Of a stretch of 64,000 nucleotides of DNA, positions 26,837-37,800 are shown in pieces. The position numbers and the translations under genes were made by a program. The notes under the pieces are model-generated. The model ran no database searches, was not told the origin of the DNA, and saw only the letters and a program-made list of their open reading frames with translations. Source of the stretch: Trifolium pratense (taxonomy: Eukaryota > Streptophyta > Magnoliopsida > Fabales > Fabaceae); the NCBI RefSeq assembly GCF_020283565.1, contig NC_060059.1:41904338-41968337 (forward strand), in the 5' to 3' direction. Each line of letters starts with the position of its first letter. Position 1 is the stretch's first letter.

Positions 26837-27672
26837 AGATGTATATCAAAACCAATTTGGTGAAGTTAAAATATAAGTTGTTTGATTTTCATCGAACGAT
26901 CGAAATTCTAGACTTTGTGCGCTTATGATTACCGAGAATCCGAATATGTAGTGTACTAACATCTCTTTAGTGCCAAAATGGTTGGTTGACATTCTTCTTT
27001 TAAATGTCAGATTGTTCGTTTTTCGGCTATAGGAGAAGCAAAGGCAATTGGTGCTACAGGTGCTCAATTTCTTCATGGAGTTGATCAGCTTTTTGCAAGT
27101 GAATTTCTTCATGGAGTTGATCAAATTCAAAGGTCTGCAGTGGTGGGTCTATTGTGTGCTCTTATGATCCATACTTTGATTTAATAATGTAATGAAAAAG
27201 ACTAATTCATGCATAGAAATTTGTTGCGAACACCAAATTCATGGAAGCTTCAATTTCCTTAACTGTTAATTGAACAAATTATCCGAGTTGTATGAGTTTA
27301 TCATCAAAATTTAAGCTTTAATATAACGATGTTAATATTGGGACCTGTTTGAATTTGACTTATTTTTTAGTTTATAAAAATAAGTTATACTAATAAATAA
27401 ACTTTTATGTTAATTCATGAGTTTTCACTAAAAATTGTATTTTTGTAAGTTGTTTTTTATAAACTAAAAAATTTATAACAATATATAAAAATTCATTTAA
27501 TTGTCTCATAGAGAATATTGTAAATAGTGTGTTCAAATCCATCAAAAGCAGCTACTACAATGTTCACAATGATCAGCCATGGATTAATTTAAAAACAAAC
27601 AAGATTAAGCAAATAAAATCCATCAAAGAGATCTCCTATGACACACATGAAACCTATTCAGATTTGTTATCA

Positions 27673-29519
27673 TCAAATATCCATTGGAGAACCACCTTGA
27701 TTTTCAGCGCCACCTTGGTTTTCAGTACCACCTTGATCTGCGGCAGCACCTTGCTCAGCTGCTGGCTCAGGATCAGCAGGTGCAATTTCTTCCTCCCTCA
27801 CAATCTCAAAAGTATCGATCAACTGTTGAACAGTTTCTTGATCCAAAATGTGGAATGGCTCACCGACTCCAACCACAGCAATGGTGCATACGGAGCTCTT
27901 GAGCTTTTCACCTTGCAAGGACTCCCTAGTTGCAATGAGTGCATCTTTGATCAGATCTTCCCGGGAGGAGGCCGTGAAGTTGTTAAACTTGCGTTCCAAA
28001 TACGTTTTCGCCGCTTGTGAACGTGAACCAATTGCGAAAGCCTGATATTCGAAGTAATTTCCGCTTGGACAGTTGTAATAGAGGTGAGCCCCTGATTCAT
28101 CTAATCCAGCTACCAAAAGACCAACCCCATAAGGACGCTTCCATGATCTCTGAGTGCATACCTGCCACTCAAAATTGCAACAAGAATACTGCTTAGAAAC
28201 AGAGTTTTCAGTTCTAATAAATTTTGCAGATAATTATGTTTCTTTCGCATAGATAAAACACAAATTTTATCATCAATATATCACAAAAATAATGCAGACT
28301 GCAGGGTAGGCTGATGATTAACACACCTATTTTTTTGTTTATTGTAAATTAAACACATAAGCTATACCCAAAGTAACTACATCAAGAAACAGCAGAAAGA
28401 GGGGGTATAACTAAAAGTGTGGTTTACCATACATTGCATCTCTATCAACTGAAGAACATTGAACCCAGTAAATTCGATTCAAACAGAGAGTTATTATTTC
28501 TTTGATTAGCTGAACTCATTCAACCAGTTCACTTTTACAAGCAAGTTATATTGAATCAATAGAACAATGATTAACTAAAACAACGATGAGATGCAAAACT
28601 TGAAACTTCAAACATAAATATTAGTTCCATTCAGGCTTTCTCTCAGTACACTTCAAACATACTAATCGCTGTCAAATCTATGGTTAACTAAATCAGTTAA
28701 GAGACTAAAGTAAATACTCTCAATTTTTTGTTGAAAACTTGGTATCAGGATCGACTAATCCAAAGGGACTAATCCCACCGCCCACTTGCAGGGCCCATTT
28801 AAAGCTAGAGTTTTTTTTTGTTCCGTATGGACTAAGCCAAATTGGCACATCGGGAATCGAACCTGAGACCTTGAGAGGAGCATACTCCAAGATACTCCAA
28901 GGAAGGACCCAAGCCAAAACCACTGGACCAACCCCAAGTGGGTTAATAACCTCAAATATTGATGTAAAGATGAATATAACCTTTGAAAATTGAAATTAAT
29001 TACTTTAACCTATAAGTGAATTGCTAAGCTAAACCCTAAAAAACCCTAGGTCAAATATTCAACATTCAAAATCAACTAAAAGTTAAAACCCTAATTCAAA
29101 CACATAGAACCATAACCTAACCATAACCTAACGAGTAATAATCGAAGAGGTCGAAGACGGAGAATAACCTGAGCCTTATCAGCAAGCTGAACAACCAAAC
29201 GACCAACCGGAAGTGGAGATTCATAAGTGTAATTATAGTTAATGCATTCAGATCGCATGTAACGAGAAAGAACACGACCGTCAGCAGTGAGACCGGCGAT
29301 AGCAACACCGATATGATCATCAACCTTAAAGATCTTCTTCTGATGAGAAGAAAGTTCAGAATTTGCTTTGTTAACACACGCGAGAACCACGTGAGTTTTA
29401 GATCGGAGACCGATTGCGGCTGAACCTTGTTTAACTGCTTCCATGGCGTACTCTACTTGGAAGAGTCTTCCCGCCGGTGCCCATGTGGTAACGTCGGTGT
29501 CGTATTGGTTTCTGAACAT
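27673..29519 (-). CDS. PAF1: 20S proteasome subunit alpha type-1
   Basis: Subunit of the outer alpha ring of the 20S proteasome, in cytosol and nucleus; alpha subunits gate entry and are not proteolytic. Two exons, 29169-29519 and 27673-28161, give 279 residues, like Arabidopsis PAF1/PAF2. The start [18 protein letters not shown] contains the alpha-type signature, continuing as [20 protein letters not shown]. The core has [19 protein letters not shown] and, in exon 2, [20 protein letters not shown] and [18 protein letters not shown]. The acidic C-terminal tail has two near-repeats, GGTENQGG and GGAENQGG, before SPMDI. An ATG 12 codons upstream of the chosen one is in frame but not part of the family. 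The intron holds a SINE-like repeat. Confidence 0.97.
28741..28943 (-). mobile_element. SINE-like repeat in the PAF1 intron
   Basis: On the minus strand it opens 'aacccacttggggttggtcc', has an A-box-like 'agtggttttggcttggg' and a B-box-like 'aggttcgattcccgatg'. It shares layout and wording with the SINE at 31539. No clear target duplication was found, and the 3' end is uncertain. Confidence 0.6.
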
Positions 29520-29638
29520 GATGACAGATTTTTCGATTTCGATTTCTGAGATCAAAGTAATTGAGTTTTGTTTCCAATACTCGCAAAAACACTTTCTTAT
29601 TTTCTCTTTTTCTTTTTGAACAAGCCAGAAAGTTTAAC

Positions 29639-29663
29639 TTGGGCTTTTTTGTATTGGGCTTAG
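29639..29663 (-). promoter_or_regulatory. TGGGCT elements upstream of PAF1
   Basis: 'tgggctttttt' and 'tattgggcttag' place two TGGGCT words about 120-145 bp upstream of the start. This is the site II pattern seen in growth-linked plant promoters. Strand-independent and short, so only suggestive. Confidence 0.35.
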
Positions 29664-31355
29664 ATCTGTTATGATGTTAAGAAGTAGAAAAAAGAAAAAA
29701 AAAAACACTTATTATGGTTCTATAGGTATCTTTTTATTATCGTAAAAAAACAAATAGGTATCTTTTTATTTTTTTTTTGTTAGAAATCATAGGTATAATA
29801 ATAATTAATATTGTCAAAAAAAATAATAAGTAATATTTCCTTGCTTAAAAAAAAAATAATATCGCACAATGGTCAAACTTATAGTTAAAATCGCACAATT
29901 GAAACTTGGGGACCAAAATCGCACAATTGTGAAACTTGGTGGGTCAAAACTGTAATTAAACCTTAAGAATTTAACATGCAATCAAATTATTTTCCATAAG
30001 CTATTACTATTTAATTTGGTTTCAATTCATCACATTCACAGCAATATCAGCGTTATTTTTCAACATAAAAAAGTCTCAAAATAAAAGAAAGCACCAATAA
30101 AAAAACAACAACATTAAAAAAATCTCAAAATATAAATTCAAGCATCAAAATAAGTCTCAAAATAAATTATAAAGGAAAAGGAAGCAACAAAAGAAAAAAA
30201 AAAATAGATTGGATTTACTTGTGAGTTTAAACTTCTCCTCCATTATACAAGGTCCATTTTTTCAATTTCACCTAATGTCTAGGAAAAAAAAACAACAAAA
30301 ATGGTTTTAAAATGCACGTGGGCTAACCTAGCCCAACCCGTTTCATACTAGTTTTTTTTTAAGAGATTATTATAGTATTATAAAGATACAATTAAAAAAT
30401 CATTCTAAAATTTGAAAGTTCACAAAAATTAATTAAAAGATGAGACGAAAAAATGATGAAATTTTTATAAAAAAAACTAAAAAAAAAAATTCAAGATATT
30501 TATAGAGATAAAATTTTTTATAATTTTATTCATACGGATAAAAAATGTATACAGTTCCTTACTTTTTTATATATGCATGATAAATTAAAGTGGTATTTAG
30601 ATGACAATTGTGCATTGAAAATTAAATAAGATATTTACAAGATTCTTTAGTTCATCCTTTTCAAAAATACTCCTATATCCTGTAAGTGAAAGAATGGGAA
30701 TACCAACGTGAATGGTAAAGGTCTAAAGGAAGAAAAGGGGATCATAAATTCATAATTAGATCTCGCCTCTTTTACCAAAAGCGAATAATCCAAATGGCAA
30801 AATATAGAATGGTCCATCTGATTAGTACCAAAAGAACAGGAAAAAAAATAAAAATGGTCCTTCCTCTTCCTGATAATTGGCAAAATATAGAATGGTCCAT
30901 CACACGTTTTCCTGATAATTGCCTGCTTGAGGTCTACTTCTACTTCTAATTGCCCTTCCTCACACAACAGTGCATTCCACAATGGTTTGTGTTATTCTCA
31001 CACAAATTTACATCAAAATGTTGGAAGGTAGTAATAATTGAAAACTTGTTATCCGGTCATAGGATTTACTAATTTGAGGTGTTAAAGTCAGAGTATTTTT
31101 TTTTTGCTAGTAATTCGCCGAAATTGGTACTAGGGAACATTGAACCTTAAACCTTGAAAGACAGAAGGGGTTTGGAGGGAGTTCTAGAGGAGCGACTGTA
31201 CAAGCGACTGTACAAGACACCAAAATTTTATGGCACCATTTTTTTAACTTACTGTGTGCGTATGCGCGTGCACTCGCGTGTGTATCACCAAAAAACATGA
31301 AAGTTAGTGTCCCTAAAATTTAAGTGCACAAACATACATACACACTAAGTAAAAT
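29664..31355. other. Intergenic, AT-rich
   Basis: No gene. It contains the short tandem array at 29861-29955, poly-A/T tracts, and near 30780-30905 a duplicated 'ggcaaaatatagaatggtcc' spaced about 100 bases apart. Confidence 0.5.
29861..29955 (+). repeat. Three diverged copies of an 'atcgcacaattg' unit
   Basis: 'atcgcacaat' followed by '(g)aaactt' occurs at about 29861, 29889 and 29918, with 'gggaccaaa' or 'gggtcaaaa' between. It resembles the end of a common legume MITE. Confidence 0.6.
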
Positions 31356-32019
31356 CAGGGGCGGCTTGCACACATGTGCAAGGTGTGCGACGGCATCGGG
31401 CCTCAAAATTTTGAGGGCCTCAGCTCAAAATTTTGAGGTACTATAATATTACTTATATATTATTTATACCTATAAAATATCATATATTTATTAATAGATT
31501 AATTTTTAGGCCCTAAACTAAAAGTTATATATTGTTAACAACCCACTTGGGTTGGTGCATTGGTATTGGCTTGGGACCTCGGAGTGTGCTCCTCTTAAGG
31601 TCTGAGGTTCGATTCTCTCTGGCGCCAATTTGGGTGGGATAATTTAGCTTCTTCAAAAAAAAAGTTATATATTGTTAATGTTCATATAATATCATATGAG
31701 TATTAATAGATTGATTATCTATACTCGTAAATATAGTTTTAGTCCATTTTAATCTTTCCATAAAATTTAAACTTAGATTATGAGGTTCCTTTTTGACGTT
31801 ATATACAAAGATAATTATTTTGTATTTCTTATCCCATTTGATTTGATGCAATTGGTTTAATATTGATAATCTATATGTTTACAAAAATAAAAATGATTTT
31901 TTTTATATTATACGCAATTTAAATGACAGTTTTTTTATAAAAAAAAAAATTAAATTTTTATGTTAAGGGGCCACTTTTATATTTTGCACAGGGCCTCCTA
32001 AAACCCGGAGACGCCCCTG
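31356..32019. mobile_element. hAT-like non-autonomous element with nested SINE
   Basis: Terminal CAGGGGCGGC at the left is mirrored by GACGCCCCTG at the right. Flanking 8-mers AGTAAAAT (31348-31355) and AGTAAAAA (32020-32027) match at 7 of 8, and 8-bp duplications are the hAT rule. The interior has 'gggcctcaaaattttgaggg'. A SINE sits inside at 31539-31662. No transposase frame remains. Confidence 0.8.
31539..31662 (+). mobile_element. tRNA-derived SINE with perfect 16-bp duplication
   Basis: It opens 'caacccacttgggttggtgc', has an A-box-like 'ttggtattggcttgggac', a B-box-like 'gaggttcgattctctc' and an A tail. The duplication AGTTATATATTGTTAA lies at 31523-31538 and 31663-31678. It is younger than the hAT-like element that contains it. 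Confidence 0.92.
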
Positions 32020-32239
32020 AGTAAAAATAAAAATAAAAATTGATGTCCCTAAAATTTTAATGACGTGTGTGGTCGCTCCTCTCGAACACCCTCTGTAACC
32101 ATCCAGCACACAATAGTGCATTCTACAATGATTTGTGTTATTTTCACACACAAATTTACATCAAAATGTTCAAAGGTAGTAATAATTATAAAACTTCTTT
32201 AATTGATACTGAAATTATTAATGTCAATATTATTATTTT

Positions 32240-32390
32240 TTTAAACTCGGTATTGAACCCTAAGCCCGACTAATCCAATATATTAAAGTCAGAGTTTTTT
32301 ACTCTGTATGGAGCAACCCACTGAAATGTGCACCGGGGGAAGTCAAACCTATACATTGAGAGAAGCATATACTCTAGGTAGGGGTGGACA
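32240..32390 (-). repeat. Diverged relative of the PAF1-intron repeat
   Basis: 'actaatccaa', 'cagagttttttactctgtat', 'ggagcaaccca', 'gaagtcaaacct' and 'gagagaagcatatactct' appear in the same order as in 28750-28890. It is a decayed copy of that SINE-like family. Confidence 0.45.
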
Positions 32391-32690
32391 TGGTTCGGTT
32401 TTGGAAGAAAACCGAACTGAACCAAATAGTTTTCAAAATTTATAGCAACTGAACTGAACCGAACTGAATTGTTAAAGTGGTTCGGTTTTATGATTTTAAA
32501 CCAAACCATAACTAATTTTTTACTAAAAATAATTGAACCATTAAATTAAACCGAACCAAACTGATAATCATTAACCGAACTGTTTCAGTTCAGTTTTAAA
32601 ACCATTAGTTATGGTTCTGTTTTTTTGGTTCGGCTGGATTTAGTTTGCCGGTTTGGATTGATTTTTGGGTTTTTTTGTTCACCCCTAACT
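32385..32690. repeat. CCGAACC/GGTTCGG-rich inverted repeat
   Basis: Words such as 'ggttcggtttt', 'aaaccgaactgaacc', 'ttaaccgaactg' and 'ttttttggttcgg' alternate in both orientations over about 300 bases, so the region can fold extensively. It looks like a fold-back element or satellite-like repeat without a coding frame. Confidence 0.5.
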
Positions 32691-32814
32691 TTAGGGACCT
32701 TGGGAATCATACGCGTCTTTGTGTGGTTCTTCTTCTATCCGGTTTTTATGCCAATACCACTAAAACAATCCTGTTCATATTATTAAATTTAATCAAATGC
32801 TAAATAGTGTCTAA

Positions 32815-33830
32815 GGAACACTAGTTAAGAATTCAAATATAGAAAGTTTATCTTGAGTATTGTGTAGTCAACACATGAAAAGTCTAAATTTTGATTTTTT
32901 TCAATGCATAACTTTTCTTTTATTTCCTTAACTAGTGCCCCGGGACACTAGTTAGCAAGTGCCCCGAGGCACTAGTTAGCAATACCCTTAGATTTAACAT
33001 TTTTATTCGACTTAAACCTAAAATCTTAAAATTGTATATACGAATTTAATTGTATTTGTCATTTAGTAAAAAAAAATCTAATTGTCCATTTGATTTGAAA
33101 TAATCCAGGTAAGAAGAAGCCAACAAAAGAAACGAGTAAAAGTATGAACATGTAGTGAGTGGGGATGACCAATGAGTAAGCAATAGACAGCTGTAGGCAT
33201 GATCAACACAATAAACCAGACAAACTATAACATTTTTAAAGCCACCCCCACCCCCTTTCATGCCTACACTGTCATACCAAAACTATCCCTAATAATGACG
33301 TTATAATATCGTACTTTTCATTAAGCGACAACAAAGAGTAAAATAAACTATTCCCTCTTTATTCCTTTTGGCTCTAAAGATTACCTATTACTTTTTGAAC
33401 ACAAAAATATTTATGTAAGTGTAGACCTTAAAAATTCAAAAGACATTTATAAATCATCCATTAAAGAGATTCTCTATAGCTTCATAAATGTAAATCAGTT
33501 GGTAAATACTTAAAAATGTTATTGGAATTGAGATTTAAATCTCGATTTTCTATTTTCCTACACATAAAGTGTGTTCGTTTAATACATATAAATAAAGAAA
33601 TTTTATCTTGAAACTTGTGCATTCAATGCATATACAATAAAATGTAAACAGTGCCACGTGACACTAGTTAAACATATAAATAAAAAAAAAATATCTTGAA
33701 ACTTGTACATTCAATGCATATACAATAAAATGTAAAAAAGCTAAATATCTTTCAAGCATTAATTGTGTCTTTTATTTTAATTTTTAGTATGCTTAACGAG
33801 TGTCCGGAACACTGTTTAGCATAACATATT
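32815..33830. repeat. Diverged repeat array with GTGCC...ACACTAGTTA palindromes
   Basis: A unit with 'atcttgaaacttgtgcattc' and 'aatgcatatacaataaaatg' occurs at about 33605-33645 and again at 33693-33733. Short palindromes 'agtgccccgggacactagtt', 'agtgccccgaggcactagtt', 'agtgccacgtgacactagtt' and 'agtgtccggaacactgttta' punctuate the region. Confidence 0.6.
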
Positions 33831-34047
33831 TTTAAATATTTTATCACAAAAAATATTATCTTTAAGGTCTATATTTAAACTCAAATAAATATGTCTAGCT
33901 TAGCAATTTTATATTGACAATTTTTTTTGAAGTTATTTAATATTGACAATTGAATTATGCGTCACAGACAATTAGTTCTTATATTATAGTAGTAATAGTT
34001 AAAAATTAAAATATTGTTCCATATAAAAAATATCATTACTAATTTAG

Positions 34048-34450
34048 GGGCAAGTTCTAACATGCACAAGTGCATTATATGGTGCACAGTGCATAAGTTA
34101 GCGTTTTCATTATATCGAATACGAATTTTCCAAAATTCACCGTTGGATTGAAAGTTTATATCATATAGATCATTCGTAAAAAAATTTAAAAAAATTTAAA
34201 ATTATTTGATATGTTATTGAGACTCATAAAGATTAATGATATTTAATAAAAATTTATAAACCGTTAATTTTGACGAGTCTCAATAACATATCAAATGATT
34301 TTCAATTTTTTCAAAAAAATTATGGATGATCTATATGATATAAACTTTCAATCAAATGGTAGATTTTATAAAATTCGTATTCGATATAATGAAAACGATA
34401 ACTTGTGCACCGTGCACCATATGGTGCACTTGTGCATGTTAGCCAAAGCC
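34048..34450. mobile_element. Mutator-like MITE with 9-bp target duplication
   Basis: Arms of about 170 bp are inverted copies: 'taacatgcacaagtgca' left and 'tgcacttgtgcatgtta' right, then 'tgagactcataaa' against 'gacgagtctcaata' at the inner end. The 9-bp direct repeat CTAATTTAG flanks it at 34039-34047 and 34451-34459. It ends about 400 bp upstream of the auxilin-like start. Confidence 0.88.
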
Positions 34451-34848
34451 CTAATTTAGGTATTTGTTTTTGTCTGAATACTAAATTGAGAAATACCGAC
34501 TCATCCGGTCACCGGTGCTCCTTCCGGTAACCACACCTCTCGAAAGCCACCAACGGCTACTAATAAAAAACCAGAATCGCCGGTTACCACAAACTCACAC
34601 GCATTCATTCTTCATAGCGTTATTTTTTTTTTTTCTTTTCTGAACGGTTAATACCGCGATATTTTTGTTTCCCTCTCATTCATTCCGTTGGAAAAGTCAC
34701 TTTCACTCTCTTTCTTCACCGAATCACACGTTTCGTGCTGTTTCTTACTCTCCAAAATCAATTCGTACTTTCGCGGAGTTACAAAACAAAAAACACGAAC
34801 GAAGAAAAACAAAGACGAGAATCTCTCTCCGTCACCGTCGCCGTCGTT

Positions 34849-37800
34849 ATGGAGTTCGGAGCCACCACAGCGACGTTAACGAAGAAACTATCTAACAACT
34901 ACAGTGTTTCCGGAAGATCTGCTTACGACGGCGTTTTCGCTGCTCCTATCAAGCTAAGAACTCCAAATTTCTCTCAACTCGATGATTACAACGAGATTTT
35001 CGGTAGCTCCGGAGCTTCTTCTTCTTCGATTCCGATTCTCGAACTTCCGGAGCTCAAAGAGAGGAGAGTAATGACGGAAGATGTTCGTCACTCGAAGCTC
35101 GATTACTCGAATGTCTTCGGCGGTTTCGAGAATCTAGACGCTGCTGTGCCGTTTGAGGAGGTGGTTGTTAAGAAGCCTAAAGAGAAAAGTAGTTTCAGAA
35201 ACGGAGCAGCGAAACGGTGAGTTAACTCGTTGACACAATTTTTTTTTGTATTTTAGGGTTTTGTTGAATTTATTTTGGATTTTGAATTGTTTTTTGGTGT
35301 TTTACTTGAAATCTAGATTTGATTGGAGAATGTTTGTTCTTAGATTTTGACGCCTTTTCCTTCTGACCCGCTTTGTCGGTGATTTTTCTTCTATGAGAAG
35401 TTAACTGCATTTTTTATTTTGCTCTTTATTTTATTTGCGTTGTGCTACAGTGCAAGTATGTGGACATTAAAGTTCATAACAAATTAGTAATTAGTGATGC
35501 TTTATTATCTTTTTCACTTTTTTGTTTATAAAATTAAATTGGAATCATTGAGAATCTACTGTTGTAATTGTATACTTTTTATACAAAATTAGCTACGTGT
35601 TTGGTATCACGGTGAATTATAGAAATCAGGGCGAAGTAGCTTTTGCAAAATCACGGCAGCTTTCTGTGATTCTGCTAAATTCATTGATAATCCAAACATG
35701 CACTAAGCAAAAGCTCTCCAAAAGGGGTATGGGTGTGAGATTGTGAAATGTTAAGTAGATTCATAAACTGGTCTTCCGGGAAAGATGGAGAATTGAACAG
35801 ATTCTGGCTCTTCGTATTTGAAAATCTACTTCTACTTTATTTTACATGTGTACCAACCGATTTTGTTGCATTATTAGCACACTGAGTGGTTGTAGCTTGT
35901 TAGCTGCTTAAAATACAGACATTAAACTTAATGGTGTTCTTGACATGTGTTATTCTATAGGAACAAAGTCAAAAGTGGAGAACAAACTTTCCGGGAAGAT
36001 CATACTAATTCTTCAAAGGAAATTCCGGCGGTAGCACCTTCATTTAATGGTGCCAAAAGGATCAATATGTCATATCATAAAGTTAGCCAAGGAAATGAAA
36101 ATGGAGAAAATGGGACAACGCATATTGCTCAACTTCATGCTGTTCCTGCTTACACTCGTTTAATTGAAGAAGTCAATTCAGTGAAGATGAACGGCACTAA
36201 AAAGTCCATACCAGTAGCAGTAGCACATGATACTTCTTCTGGTAGTCATTGTGATGAGGGGATAAAAGAAGGTGGGAGCTATGCTAAATCATCTGTCGAT
36301 CCTTCACCTAATAATGCCAAGAAACAGTCTTCCAACAATGGAGGGAAAGATATAAATAGACCCGAGTCTGACTCTATTGACCTGTTTTATGATGCGTGCG
36401 AGACTAGCTATGGAAGTGATGGAATTCATGAAGTCAAAGCTCCTTCTTCACAGACTGTGACAGCTAATTTGGAGGATAATAATATTAATAACTTCGATGC
36501 TTCGAGATCAATGGCAACCAACTGCCAAACATCTAAAAGTGGCAGATATGAAAGTCCTGCTGGTGCCGATTCGCCAACATACTTAGAGGATACGGTTGAC
36601 TCAAATTCAGCTGCAGCAGCTTCTGTAGCTGCTTTAAGGAAGGCAATAGAAGAGGCTCAAGTAAGAATTAAGGTTGCAAAAGAATCAATGAGAAGAAAGA
36701 AAGAAGGCTATCCTGATCGTGTCAAACAGAAGTCTAGTATTGACTTGAAAGTCAAAGAAAAAAAGGAAGCTAAACTTGCATACAGAACAATGAAAGTTAA
36801 AGAGATTAATACAAGGCAAACATTTGGAGAAATGGATGCTTTGATGCCAATGAGAACAGAGAAAGTAAGATCAGATATTGGGGTTAAAGAAACGTGTACT
36901 GCCAACGAAGCACAGAATAAATTGAAATTGTCTCGAGCAGAACATAAGGAAGATGTTGAACTGAAAGAAGCAGATCAGAAAGGAAAAGATCTCGAGCTTA
37001 AAGAGGCAGGAAATGCTAAGAATGTCCCATATGATAGGAATGCTTCTGAAAAACCAGAAGAATTTGATCATTCAGTAGAAATGGTTAAGGAATATTTGGA
37101 ACGGGAGAACTATAAAGAAGTCTGTGCAGATAACGAAGAGGGTTCTAGTGGAGAACATGTCCACGAAACTAAGCATAGGTGTCAAGAAGTTGTTGGTGAA
37201 ACAATACTGATTCGGGAGACACTTGACAGTGGAGATACAGACAAAAGATTGAAGATTAAAGAAGTTGAGAACAAGGTTACACCGTTTAATGAACCAAATG
37301 GCCATGTAATTAACCTCGGCGGGAAACCGTCAATGACAGGAAATAAAGAAAATATTGGCTATAAGCCAGAAGATGGTAAGAAGGCTAAATGGTCCATTGA
37401 TCCGGAAGAATGCCAAAAAATATTGAGAGCTATTCAGGAACTGGGAAAAGGTGAGAAACACATTTCTCAAGAGCAAAAAGAAAGTGATGTTGAAGTGGTC
37501 GATGGGCTGGAAGAATGTGAATTGACAGAGTCTCTGGAGCCAACAGACAGTGAGGGACCGTGCAGTCCTGATCGTTCAGAACTAATAAGCACGGACAAAG
37601 AAATATATAACTCGGGGTGTTTAGAGGATAAAAAAAGAAGGGATACATCTGGTTTTTTGGATGTAAATCAAGAGATAAAACATTCCTATTCTCAAGAAGC
37701 CACTGATAGTACATTTAGTGATATCTATGTGCAGGAAATCATGGAAGATATTGTTGACCATATTCACGATGATGAAGAGATTTATGAAAGAAATACAAAG

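Larger units (their letters stand above)
24924..27672. other. Intergenic between gammaCA and the proteasome gene
   Basis: The first 150 bases are 3' UTR of the carbonic anhydrase gene. Apart from the MITE at 25672 and the AT repeat at 26781, I see AT-rich sequence, a T-tract near 25839-25854 and a fragment near 27335-27490 like a GTTTGAATTTGACTTA-type MITE. No gene. Confidence 0.5.
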
